Positions 26,298-34,521 of a DNA stretch of 64,000 nucleotides are shown piece by piece. The stretch is from assembly GCA_964632485.1 (NCBI GenBank), contig CAZWDO010000004.1, forward strand, positions 62,001-126,000, in the 5' to 3' direction. Positions within the stretch are counted from its first letter, which is position 1; each line of letters starts with the position of its first letter. Below the pieces are notes generated by a model that was not told the DNA's origin, ran no database searches, and saw only the letters and a program-made list of their open reading frames with translations. Both the position numbers and the translations under genes were made by a program. This DNA comes from CAZWDO01 sp964632485 [NCBI: uncultured bacterium] (lineage in GTDB: Bacteria > JAGOEH01).

Positions 26298-27482
26298 CTA
26301 TTGGATAATATGTTCACCAAATTTATTTTTTATATGATCGATCGCTTGCTGTAACCGAATTTGTTTCTCGTCATTTTTCTCCTGGTCAGAAAAAAGAGTA
26401 AGCTGTTGACCCGATGCGCCTTTGAACGAAGTTGCGAACACTCCGATCAAACGAATAGCTGAAGAACCGTCCCACATTTCAGACAACAGCCGTTTAGCAA
26501 GTTCAAATAGGGGTTGGTCGTTGGTGGGGATCTCCATTTCGAATGAACGTCGCAGGCTGAAAGTTTTAAAATCACTAGCGCGAAGTTTGATCCCCAGTGT
26601 ACGGGGATGATACTGTTTAAAGCGCAATCGTCGGCCAAGTGACTGGCAAACCATTTTCAGTACCGGCAAAACAATATTGGAATCCTGGCTATCCACCGGT
26701 AGAGTACACTCATTGCTCAATGATTTATCAGGAGTGCCCGAGCCAAGTGGAGCAACTGTTATGGGACCTTCGCCGCGAAACATTTCGAGCAACAGATTTC
26801 CTTGTTTTCCAAAAATCCTGACAATTTGCTCAGGCTTTAATTCCATCAGTTGCCCAACTCTGAAAATCGCCATTTTTTGTAAAATTTCAGCAGTTTTCTT
26901 ACCGATCCCCGGTAATTTTCCTACTTCGAGGGGCATTAAAAACTCTTTTTCCTGGAGAGGAGGGATGATTGTGATCTGGTCAGGTTTATAAAGATCAGAT
27001 GCGATCTTAGCCAAATATTTATGGCGGGCAATCCCGATGGAACAGGTCAGGTGTAATTCGCGGTAGATTGTTTGTTTGATTTGACTTGCCATTGCAAATG
27101 AATCCCCGAAATGATTCCGCATCAACGTCATATCCAGGAATGCCTCATCAATGCTCACAGGTTCGATCAGCGGTGTAAAGCGTGCCAGGATATCGACGAT
27201 TTTCAGCGAATTATAGATGTATTTAGCAATATTTGGAGGAACAATCTCCAATTGAGGACATAATTTTTTCGCTGTCATCAACGGCATGGCAGAACGAACC
27301 CCGAATTTTCGCGCTTCATAGGAAGCTGTTGAGACCACGCCCCGTTTCAATTCCGGACCGCCTACGGCGATAGGTTGCCCCTTCAATGCCGGATAATCTC
27401 GTTGTTCAATGGCGGCAAAAAAAGCGTCCATATCGAGATGAAAAATCAATGATGCGGGTAAATGAGGGTGTTCCTTACCCAT
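26298..27482 (-). CDS. dinB: DNA polymerase IV (Y-family translesion polymerase)
   Basis: The 394-residue protein shows the Y-family catalytic motifs: LDMDAFFAAIEQRD near residue 16, YEARKFGVRSAMP, and SIDEAFLDMT near 107, plus a helix-hairpin-helix (KLPGIGKKTAEILQKM) and a little-finger domain. It copies past damaged bases and lacks proofreading. It usually ends in a beta-clamp-binding peptide; QQLTLF near residue 366 fits that motif. It follows the nitroreductase gene by 14 bases. Confidence 0.96.
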   Translation of the reverse strand: MGKEHPHLPASLIFHLDMDAFFAAIEQRDYPALKGQPIAVGGPELKRGVVSTASYEARKFGVRSAMPLMTAKKLCPQLEIVPPNIAKYIYNSLKIVDILARFTPLIEPVSIDEAFLDMTLMRNHFGDSFAMASQIKQTIYRELHLTCSIGIARHKYLAKIASDLYKPDQITIIPPLQEKEFLMPLEVGKLPGIGKKTAEILQKMAIFRVGQLMELKPEQIVRIFGKQGNLLLEMFRGEGPITVAPLGSGTPDKSLSNECTLPVDSQDSNIVLPVLKMVCQSLGRRLRFKQYHPRTLGIKLRASDFKTFSLRRSFEMEIPTNDQPLFELAKRLLSEMWDGSSAIRLIGVFATSFKGASGQQLTLFSDQEKNDEKQIRLQQAIDHIKNKFGEHIIQ

Positions 27483-27496
27483 AGGCAGCCTTGGTG

Positions 27497-28000
27497 TTAG
27501 ATAGGAAAGACCAATTCTTGTATCGCTTTACGCGGTTTCTCCTGCCAGGAATCGGCAGGATATCCCAAAGTCATCATCTCAACTGGGATTTCATTAACGG
27601 GAAGTCCGAGGATATCCACGACCTGATCCCGATAAAAAGCGCCAATCCAGCAAGTGCCCAATCCTTCGGCAACGGCGGCTAACGCCACATGTTCCAATGC
27701 GATAGCTGCATCAATGCAATAGGCGGCATGACCGCAGCTCATAATATGTTCCGGGTTTGTTCCAACACCGACAACTACGATCCCGGCTTGGGAAACAAAC
27801 GGCTGATTCTTGGCCGCTACCTGCAACTTTTGCTTCATAACGATATCAGAAACAAAATAAAATTTGCATTGCTGATTGTTGCGGGCCGATGGCGCTTGCT
27901 GAATCGCCATAGAAATTCGTTGAAGTTTATACGCTTCAATCGGACGCGGTTGGTAATTCCGGACTGAATAACGTTTTTTAACAACTTCATAAAACTCCAT
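27497..28000 (-). CDS. Nitroreductase-family protein (FMN-dependent)
   Basis: The 167-residue protein has the nitroreductase fold signature: YSVRNYQPRPI near the N-terminus, APSARNNQQCKFYFV, and LAAVAEGLGTCWIGAF. These bind FMN; members reduce nitro groups, quinones or flavins with NAD(P)H. I chose ATG 28000 because AAAGGAG lies seven bases upstream; the ATG at 28006 is too close to that site. It overlaps the Nudix gene by 14 bases. The physiological substrate is unknown. Confidence 0.87.
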   Translation of the reverse strand: MEFYEVVKKRYSVRNYQPRPIEAYKLQRISMAIQQAPSARNNQQCKFYFVSDIVMKQKLQVAAKNQPFVSQAGIVVVGVGTNPEHIMSCGHAAYCIDAAIALEHVALAAVAEGLGTCWIGAFYRDQVVDILGLPVNEIPVEMMTLGYPADSWQEKPRKAIQELVFPI

Positions 28001-28703
28001 GGGCATCTCCTTTCAGTTTCAATGTCAAGCATCGTTGCAGACGATATAACGCCAGTTCAGTTTTTCCATCAAAAAATAACTGCTCATAACTTCTCGAAAT
28101 TGCATCTTCCAATGGAACCAATATCAGTTCTCCGCCTTCCTCCATTAGGGACCCGTCCCCTGATTGGCTCACTCGCGCTAACCAGCGTTCCTCAGTAATC
28201 GAAACAGCTTGGATAAAGACCTTTTCTACCGTAAAACCCGGGGAAGTGAAAAAGGGTTCACCCAATTCAAAAAGTTCGTCGCCACTGATATGAATCCCCG
28301 TCTCTTCAAAAACTTCTTGAACCGCGCGTTGAGTGATTTGAGCCCGACTCACCTCCCCCTCCTCGATCACTCCGGCTGGTATCTCCCAGATAAAGGGCTC
28401 ACACGGAGCTTCCCAATCATATTGAATGAACCGGGGACGGAAAAATACCGGCGGCCGAAGACAACGCCGAAATACTACCCGGGCTTGGTTCGGTTCAGAC
28501 GCTAATATAAATAAGACAATGGCCACCGCATCGGTTTGACGCCGGTAAACCAAATCACAACGGTACGGTTCCGATAGTTTGCCATCTTCGTATTGATTAG
28601 CGATCCGTAAACGCTGAATGCGCATAAAACCTTCATCGGACCTGAGAGAATGTGTGATATCTTCAATCTGAGCTAATCCATTGATCTTCTTTTCTCTGAT
28701 CAT
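27987..28703 (-). CDS. Nudix hydrolase (ADP-ribose pyrophosphatase-like)
   Basis: The 238-residue protein contains a Nudix core with ELPAGVIE-like IPAGVIEEGEVSR and VQEVFEETGI. In this Nudix box the stretch between the glutamate of GEV and the QEV helix is four residues longer than the consensus, and the usual arginine is glutamine. The surrounding WEIPAG and late FTSPG blocks resemble ADP-ribose pyrophosphatases. It probably hydrolyses a nucleoside diphosphate-linked compound with magnesium. It overlaps lysA by 41 bases. Confidence 0.85.
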   Translation of the reverse strand: MIREKKINGLAQIEDITHSLRSDEGFMRIQRLRIANQYEDGKLSEPYRCDLVYRRQTDAVAIVLFILASEPNQARVVFRRCLRPPVFFRPRFIQYDWEAPCEPFIWEIPAGVIEEGEVSRAQITQRAVQEVFEETGIHISGDELFELGEPFFTSPGFTVEKVFIQAVSITEERWLARVSQSGDGSLMEEGGELILVPLEDAISRSYEQLFFDGKTELALYRLQRCLTLKLKGDAHGVL

Positions 28704-30036
28704 CCAGAATATCCTCTGTTTGGGTGGGCCGGTTTAAGTTGAACATATCCTCATAAGACAATGATGGAGATGGCAGCGCCTGTACGTGCATTTGAGCAGG
28801 CTCATAATAACTAAATAATTCTTCATAGGTTTGCCGGGGCCGAATCAAAAAAACTTTCCCGCCACGGACAAGAACCTCGGCTCCATGCGGTCGCAGGTTA
28901 TAGTTGGATACCATGGAATAACCATACGCTCCCACATCATAAACAACCAAATGCTCACCGGGTTCGACGCGTTTGAGAGGATAGTTTTCTGCGATCTTAT
29001 CGCCTGTTTCGCAAAGCGGTCCCACTATATCAGCTATCACCATTTTCCGGGCGGGAATATTCTCAACCGGTTCTATAAAATGATATGCCTGGTAAAGGGT
29101 TGGCCGTATCAAATCATTCATTCCCATGTCTGTAATCACAAAATTTTTATGGGCTGTTGATTTTATTCCCAAAACTTTTCCCAGCAGGAAGCACGATTCT
29201 GAAACTAAATAGCGTCCCAGTTCTAAAATTATTTTTTTGTTAAGTTTGGATAATAACGGAATAACCTCCTGTCGATACGCTTCCAGGGGAAACCCCTCTC
29301 CTTCCTTATGATAGTCGATGCCCCAGCCACCGCCAAGATTAATGAAAGGCATCGAATAGCGGCGGTGCGAACGAAAAAAATCGGAAATTTTCCGGATGGC
29401 TTCAACATAAGGTTTATGATCCAGCAGTTGACTGCCTATGTGGAAATGAGTACCGATAACCTTGAGATTCGGGATTTTTACAGCTTCCTGCAGAATCAGG
29501 GTACCCACCTGGAACTCCATCCCAAATTTATTTTTTTTAAGTCCCGTTGAAATATAAGGATGAGTTTTAGGGTCGATATCCGGGTTCAAACGAAGAAAAA
29601 TCCGTATTTCACGGTCGGGACAGAGTTGCGCGAATTGCCGAATTCGGTCGAATTCTTCATACGAGTCAACATTTATGGCAAAGATTCCCTGTTGGATGGC
29701 ATAAGCTATTTCCTTGTCCGTTTTCCCATTGCCATTAAGAATGATCTCGTTAGGAAGGTACCCGGCTTTTTGTGCCGCCAACATCTCGCCCATACTCACG
29801 GCATCAGCCCCTAAACCCATTTCCCTGAAAATCTTCAGTATATAAAGGTTATTATTGGCCTTCATAGCAAAAGAAATATGATAGTTCAATCCCTCAAACA
29901 CCTCCCTTGCCATCCGGATTTTTTCCTGTAAATGCTGATAGGAATAGACATAAGTAGGCGTTCCGAATTGATCGGCAATATCGACTAAGGAAACGCCATC
30001 CAAATGAAGTAAATTGTCATTGACAGCCAGTTTCAT
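28663..30036 (-). CDS. lysA: Diaminopimelate decarboxylase
   Basis: The 457-residue protein is a fold-III PLP decarboxylase: FAMKANNN with the PLP lysine at 59, GADAVSMGEM, GTHFHIGSQL, NLGGGWGIDY and CETGDKIA. It converts meso-diaminopimelate to L-lysine, the last step of lysine synthesis. About 40 extra residues at the C-terminus (from about 415) are not part of the usual enzyme. It is nine bases downstream of the degenerate aspartokinase gene, which hints at a linked regulatory role. Confidence 0.95.
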   Translation of the reverse strand: MKLAVNDNLLHLDGVSLVDIADQFGTPTYVYSYQHLQEKIRMAREVFEGLNYHISFAMKANNNLYILKIFREMGLGADAVSMGEMLAAQKAGYLPNEIILNGNGKTDKEIAYAIQQGIFAINVDSYEEFDRIRQFAQLCPDREIRIFLRLNPDIDPKTHPYISTGLKKNKFGMEFQVGTLILQEAVKIPNLKVIGTHFHIGSQLLDHKPYVEAIRKISDFFRSHRRYSMPFINLGGGWGIDYHKEGEGFPLEAYRQEVIPLLSKLNKKIILELGRYLVSESCFLLGKVLGIKSTAHKNFVITDMGMNDLIRPTLYQAYHFIEPVENIPARKMVIADIVGPLCETGDKIAENYPLKRVEPGEHLVVYDVGAYGYSMVSNYNLRPHGAEVLVRGGKVFLIRPRQTYEELFSYYEPAQMHVQALPSPSLSYEDMFNLNRPTQTEDILDDQRKEDQWISSD

Positions 30037-30044
30037 ATTTACTC

Positions 30045-31265
30045 CTAAAGCAAATTGAAATGGCGGCGTAACAAGTTTACGCTGCGCTCTTCAAATTGAC
30101 TGTGGATTAATAAGGAAATCTTAATCTCGGAGGTTGTCACCATACGTAAAGGAATTCCTGCCTCCTCAAGTACTGTAAATACATTGGCCGCTACTCCGGG
30201 AGTGTTCGTCATCCCTAAACCAATCAAATTGATTTTCGTCACTTCTTCAATAAAAGTCACTTCACTCTCTGAGTATTCTCCTTTCATTTGAGAAATCAGC
30301 TCTTCCACACGATCCTGGCTCTCCAACGGAATAGTAAATGAACAATTAAATAAATGCTGATGGACCGGAAAATAAGAGATCATATCGATATTAATTTTAT
30401 TACGGGCAAATTCACTAAAAATTTTTGCCAGAACTTGTTGATCAAGTGGCAGTTTTTCCCAAATAATCTGAACCTGGTTATTATCCGTATTGATATTGGT
30501 AATATCTTTTGGCGGCATGGTTTTATCCTCCTTAAAATGAATAACGGTCCCCTCGGCGGGATTCAGTATATGGGCCAAAGTCACCGTGATTTGATGCTGC
30601 ATGGCGAAATCGAGACCCTTGACTGAAAAAATATTCTGGCAAGTGTTGATCTCAGTCAGTTCCTGGTAATTTAAATACGGGATCACTTCATTGCTTGTTT
30701 TGTGATAGGATATAATACGCGGGATGCCTCCCCGAGAGTCAAAAATATGCAACGGAGCTTGCAGATAAGCTGCCCAAACTAATGCGGATAATTCTCCGCC
30801 AATTTGCTGATAATCGTTTACATGTTCGATAAAATTGAAATGCCGGAACTGGGGAACCATAAATACCTGCACGTCCTGGGAACAGGAGGCAAACGGATCC
30901 TGTTTTTTAAGAAACTCCAGGATGGAACTGGCATCACTGTATCCTATCTGCGCCACATCCATTACTACTTTTTCACAAACGATTTCCGCTGTTAATTTGT
31001 GTTTATCCGCTAAAAACTGAAACAGTGCCTGAGCCGTTTTTTCCTGAGCCTGGCTTAATAACCGGTTGGTCTTAAAATTTAAGTTGCCGGTAAAATTGAG
31101 TACCTTATCCGCTGTCATTTCAAACAGAGATCGAATTGGCGGTAAAATTACTACCAACCGTCGGTAATCATACGACAATTTAACTGCAGCATGCACAACA
31201 TCCCTCAAGCGATGGACTTCGTCCATTACTGCCGGACGCAAATAGAATACCATCAAATCGTTCAT
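30045..31265 (-). CDS. Aspartokinase homologue lacking catalytic motifs, with C-terminal ACT domains
   Basis: The 406-residue protein aligns in layout with aspartokinase: an amino-acid-kinase-like domain (about 1-260) and two ACT domains (about 275-400, with INLIGLGMTNTPGVAANVF and TTSEIKISLLI). The start of the kinase domain reads MVFYLRPAVMDEV where active enzymes have K[FY]GGTSV, so the ATP/aspartate-binding lysine and glycine-threonine-serine are absent. The later GGSDTTA and TDVDGVYTADPR regions are replaced by GGELSAL and FDSRGGIPRI. Only 16 bases separate the start from the porX stop, leaving no room for a missed N-terminus. It is probably a non-catalytic, ligand-sensing paralogue beside lysA; this is inferred. 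Confidence 0.75.
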   Translation of the reverse strand: MNDLMVFYLRPAVMDEVHRLRDVVHAAVKLSYDYRRLVVILPPIRSLFEMTADKVLNFTGNLNFKTNRLLSQAQEKTAQALFQFLADKHKLTAEIVCEKVVMDVAQIGYSDASSILEFLKKQDPFASCSQDVQVFMVPQFRHFNFIEHVNDYQQIGGELSALVWAAYLQAPLHIFDSRGGIPRIISYHKTSNEVIPYLNYQELTEINTCQNIFSVKGLDFAMQHQITVTLAHILNPAEGTVIHFKEDKTMPPKDITNINTDNNQVQIIWEKLPLDQQVLAKIFSEFARNKINIDMISYFPVHQHLFNCSFTIPLESQDRVEELISQMKGEYSESEVTFIEEVTKINLIGLGMTNTPGVAANVFTVLEEAGIPLRMVTTSEIKISLLIHSQFEERSVNLLRRHFNLL

Positions 31266-31281
31266 GTGATCCCTTTCATTA

Positions 31282-32841
31282 TTATAAGGTTTTAGGAGTA
31301 ATTACAGCATACGGCAGTATCATTTCTTCCATTGATATGCCACCATGGAAAAAATTGTTGTTGTATTTTTGACTAAACTGCCCGACATTACCGGAAAACG
31401 CAAAATAATTCGAGTTGTTAGCAAAGGCATAATTGCTAAGAATCCCTTCTTTAGGCAAATAGTATTTTTCAGGATCCATTATTACCCAACCGTGCTTATT
31501 GTTGATCGATAAATAGTTACCGATTTTAAACCGAAGCGCATAGGAAATTTTGCTATCGCCCTTGATGACTGTGGGCTTATTGCAACGGATAGAACCATGA
31601 TCGGTCGTGATGATGACAACCGCTTTCTCATCCTGTGCGATATGCTGAAGCATCCGGTGAATCCAGGAATTTTCAAACCAGGTCCGGGCTAAATCCCGAA
31701 ATGAAGATTCATCCAGGACAATCTCCTGCAACAATTTATTGCCGGTGCGGTTATGAATGATAATATCAAGGAAATTGAAGACAAAGACAATCAAATCCAA
31801 ATTTTTCATATTTCCCATTTTCTTATAAACCTCTTCAGCCCAACCAGCATCCAGGATTTTTGTAAAATAAGGCCGGTAATTCAGTTTAATCCTGTGCTCC
31901 TGCAACAAGTCAAGCATCAGATCATATTCATTGTCATTTTTTCCTGTTTCCGTTTCTCCAAACCAGGGAATCAGTTTAGGGTATTTTTGATGCAGGATCA
32001 GTGGCAGTTTTCCACTAAAAATAGAATTGCGGGCATAGGGGGTAGCTGTCGGTAATATAGAGTAATAGTATTGGGTTTCAATATTAAAACTATTTTCCAG
32101 AATCTGGGACATGAATAACCATTGATCGAGACGCATGCAATCTAGCAATAATAAGTAAACCCTTTCACCGTTTTTTAGCCGCGGGAAAACTACTTTCGGC
32201 AATAATTGATGTGAAAAAAAAGGGTCTTGTGGACTCAGTAAAAGTTTATCATAATTCCCTTGAATAAAATGAGCAAACTCAAGATTGGCTTCCTCCTTCA
32301 ACAGATTCCAAATCTCATAAATGTCATCTCCAATCCCTTTGTCATATAAAAGATCGATCTTGACCAACTCCAGATAAAGCTGAATCCATTGCTGAGCAGT
32401 ACTGGCAGTACGGATTAAATCGCGAATACGGGAAAAATCCTGCTGAAGATTCGCCAATGATTTCTGCTGTTTCAAGTCACGTGATTCAAATATTTTTTTC
32501 AGCGCCGAAAGTATCTGGCTGGGATTCACCGGCTTGGTTAAGAAATCCCTGACATTGTATGAAAGGGCGATATCCATCATTTTTTCATCTTCGTTCTTGG
32601 TGATCATAATAACCGGGGTATTGAAACTGATCGTGCGAATACGGGATAATGTCTCAATTCCATCGATTCCGATCATCATTTCGTCTAGTAAGACCAGATC
32701 AAACTTCTGCTTCTGAAAAAAAGTAATCGCATCATTACCATTAGTACAGGGAGTAACCTCGTAGCCTTTTTCCTGTAAAAATTCGATATGCGCGCGAAAA
32801 AAATGTATCTCATCATCCACCCATAAAATCCGTCTGGCCAT
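31282..32841 (-). CDS. porX: PorX-type response regulator with PglZ/alkaline-phosphatase-superfamily effector
   Basis: The 519-residue protein has an N-terminal receiver domain (LWVDDE near 6-11; phospho-acceptor Asp53 in LLDEMM; Lys103 in LTKPVN), a helical linker, and a PglZ domain of the alkaline phosphatase superfamily from about residue 200: YLLLLDCMRLDQW with metal ligand Asp234, PTATPYARNS (about 264-273, with the nucleophile threonine) and ITTDHGSIRC. Length and order match PorX of Porphyromonas and relatives, which regulates the type IX secretion system and is a zinc-dependent oligonucleotide phosphodiesterase. Three T9SS cargo genes are in this window. It heads a seven-gene operon behind a good promoter. 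Confidence 0.92.
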   Translation of the reverse strand: MARRILWVDDEIHFFRAHIEFLQEKGYEVTPCTNGNDAITFFQKQKFDLVLLDEMMIGIDGIETLSRIRTISFNTPVIMITKNEDEKMMDIALSYNVRDFLTKPVNPSQILSALKKIFESRDLKQQKSLANLQQDFSRIRDLIRTASTAQQWIQLYLELVKIDLLYDKGIGDDIYEIWNLLKEEANLEFAHFIQGNYDKLLLSPQDPFFSHQLLPKVVFPRLKNGERVYLLLLDCMRLDQWLFMSQILENSFNIETQYYYSILPTATPYARNSIFSGKLPLILHQKYPKLIPWFGETETGKNDNEYDLMLDLLQEHRIKLNYRPYFTKILDAGWAEEVYKKMGNMKNLDLIVFVFNFLDIIIHNRTGNKLLQEIVLDESSFRDLARTWFENSWIHRMLQHIAQDEKAVVIITTDHGSIRCNKPTVIKGDSKISYALRFKIGNYLSINNKHGWVIMDPEKYYLPKEGILSNYAFANNSNYFAFSGNVGQFSQKYNNNFFHGGISMEEMILPYAVITPKTL

Positions 32842-32882
32842 TATGAAACTCCTTTGTTATTACTAAATTGCTCTTTTATACT

Positions 32883-32911
32883 ATAATAGTAAAAAAAAAA
32901 ATCTTTGTCAA
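32883..32911 (-). promoter_or_regulatory. Sigma70-type promoter for the porX operon
   Basis: On the minus strand TTGACA (32906-32911) and TATTAT (32883-32888) are 17 bases apart; a TATAGT hexamer sits slightly downstream. It lies about 42 bases before the porX ATG. A long T-run forms the spacer. Confidence 0.7.
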
Positions 32912-33296
32912 TCGCTTTTTTATGGACGGCAGAGGAAATCAACACCCGACGACAAAATCACGATCACAGCCTAACCCCATCACCACGACTGGGACGAACC
33001 TAATCCGCTGTTTGTATCTTTCCCAACAGCTTCAGGCCGCATGCAACCGCCGTTTTGAACGTCAATTCATCATCCTAAAAACTAACAAAGATGCTGTTGC
33101 TCATAAATTGACCATTTTTGCCTGATTAAAATGGAATTTTTTGCCGGTTCTCCCCACCTCCAAAATGGCAGATATCAATAAACCCATGCTATTTCAATAA
33201 GTTATAATCAATCAATCCATTCTTACTTTCCTGGCATGAGTCGTGCTTCATACTAACCTGGGAATACATGTGAACAGTTTAAAAGGAGAGAGATGT
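32912..33296. other. Intergenic stretch between divergent porX and NlpC/P60 genes
   Basis: About 385 bases with no convincing gene. An open frame from ATG 32922 could encode 67 residues (MDGRGNQHPTTKS...), but it has no ribosome binding site and no recognisable features. A TATAAT at 33203-33208 could be a -10 box for the NlpC/P60 gene, without a good -35 box. I see no strong hairpin here. Confidence 0.5.
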
Positions 33297-33857
33297 ATGC
33301 GCTGGAGACAGATGGTATCATTCGGTTTTTTTGGAGTATTAATCTTTACGAATTGGGGCTGCGGTGTAACGACACTACCACGCTATACCAACCGGACGGG
33401 AGAAACTTTCAAATCTCCCCAATCTCAGTCGGTGAAAAATTCGACTGCGAAGTCTGGGGAAACTGGTGGGATTACCAAACGCTGGGAGCTCTATAGCATT
33501 GTTAAGGATCTGATTTACACACCCTATGTATGGGGAGGGACAAAACCACTGAGAGGTATGGATTGTTCGGGTTTAACATATTACGCCTTTAAAGAAAAAT
33601 TGGGGTATGAAATCCCGCGGACTGCCCGAGATCAATATCGGCAAGGGCAACCCATCAATCCTCAGGATATCCAGTTCGGGGACCTGGTTTTTTTTAGTAA
33701 TACCCCTAAAGGACAAAAAATAACACATGTTGGCATATACGTCAACAACCAGCGCTTCCTTCACGCCAGTAGTTCCCGCGGCGTAATCGTCAGCCGGTTG
33801 AACACTCCCTACTGGGAAAAGCGCGTTGTCGGCTTTCGGCGGTATCTAACCAACTAA
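33297..33857 (+). CDS. NlpC/P60-family lipoprotein (cell-wall endopeptidase)
   Basis: The 186-residue protein begins with a signal sequence ending in a lipobox-like TNWGC, so it is probably lipid-anchored. The C-terminal NlpC/P60 domain holds catalytic Cys90 in MDCSGLTYYAF and His144 in ITHVGIYV, with LHASSSRGV as the third region. Such enzymes cleave the D-glutamyl-diaminopimelate bond of peptidoglycan stems. ATG 33297 is preferred because AAAGGAGAG lies nine bases upstream; a longer frame from 33243 lacks a site. It converges on two small unknown genes, overlapping by four bases. Confidence 0.9.
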   Translation: MRWRQMVSFGFFGVLIFTNWGCGVTTLPRYTNRTGETFKSPQSQSVKNSTAKSGETGGITKRWELYSIVKDLIYTPYVWGGTKPLRGMDCSGLTYYAFKEKLGYEIPRTARDQYRQGQPINPQDIQFGDLVFFSNTPKGQKITHVGIYVNNQRFLHASSSRGVIVSRLNTPYWEKRVVGFRRYLTN

Positions 33858-34051
33858 GCCCGAATATCGATTTGACTTCCTATAGCGAATTGCTCTCCGG
33901 CTTTGTTAACCGCTCGTTCCTGCTGTTGATTGAAGATTTTCTGGTTTTGCTGATTTTGATTAAGCTCAAGCGGAGATGACTGACGGGGAGGCTGATATTT
34001 TTGCAGTCGATCAACCATCAGCGATCGATCAACGGAACCAATGCCTTTCAT
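33854..34051 (-). CDS. Small glutamine-rich protein of unknown function
   Basis: The 65-residue protein is polar and rich in Gln and Asn (NQNQQNQKIFNQQQ) and ends in IDIRA. GAAGGA lies seven bases before its ATG, supporting translation. It is 15 bases downstream of another small protein that ends in IDINS, and the two share a promoter. No family is recognised. The short basic and glutamine-rich character could suit a small structural or regulatory partner, but this is open. Confidence 0.6.
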   Translation of the reverse strand: MKGIGSVDRSLMVDRLQKYQPPRQSSPLELNQNQQNQKIFNQQQERAVNKAGEQFAIGSQIDIRA

Positions 34052-34066
34052 ATTTTCCTTCTTATG

Positions 34067-34426
34067 TTAACTATTAATATCGATTGTGCGTCCCAATCCG
34101 TTGGATTTTTCCGTGCCCGCGCTATAACCGGCATTTTGAAACGATTGCATTTGTAACGATATCTTTTGCGATACTAATTGTTTAATCAGATTGTCAATAT
34201 CCTGAATCATATCCACTAACTGGATTCGGTCATTCTTCAAATTCGCTGTGTATGTTACGTTTTTGTATAATTGTCTTTGAACGGCAATGGATTGCTTTTG
34301 TGATTGAGTTGTCGTTTCAATTGGTTTAGAGCCAATATTGCCCTTTATATACTTTTCTACACGATCAAAAGTTTTTTTGATTCCGACGACCTCTAAGGAG
34401 CGGGCCGGATAACTCTCTATTAACAT
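34067..34426 (-). CDS. Small helical protein of unknown function
   Basis: The 119-residue protein is mostly helical with a stretch of regular heptad-like leucines and isoleucines (LVDMIQDIDNLIKQLVSQKI) near the C-terminus, and ends in GLGRTIDINS. I chose ATG 34426 because GAGGG lies just upstream and the promoter -10 box is only 17 bases before it; the longer frame from 34471 would begin inside the promoter. The pair with the next gene is not recognised. A role as a coiled-coil chaperone or export partner is possible but unproven. Confidence 0.65.
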   Translation of the reverse strand: MLIESYPARSLEVVGIKKTFDRVEKYIKGNIGSKPIETTTQSQKQSIAVQRQLYKNVTYTANLKNDRIQLVDMIQDIDNLIKQLVSQKISLQMQSFQNAGYSAGTEKSNGLGRTIDINS

Positions 34427-34442
34427 ATTATCCCTCAGTAGA

Positions 34443-34471
34443 AGTATAACCGAAAAAAGAAAAAATGTCAA
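34443..34471 (-). promoter_or_regulatory. Sigma70-type promoter for the small-protein gene pair
   Basis: On the minus strand TTGACA (34466-34471) and TATACT (34443-34448) are 17 bases apart, one of the best matches in the window. The start point would be about ten bases before ATG 34426, so the leader is very short. Confidence 0.7.
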
Positions 34472-34521
34472 GAATTTTATTTTTTTATTTTTTTTTTATT
34501 ATAAAATAGCTACTCTCATAT

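Noticed and set aside
32922-33125. A 67-codon gene in the porX-NlpC/P60 gap
   Set aside because: No ribosome binding site and no recognisable protein features; it starts next to the porX promoter.
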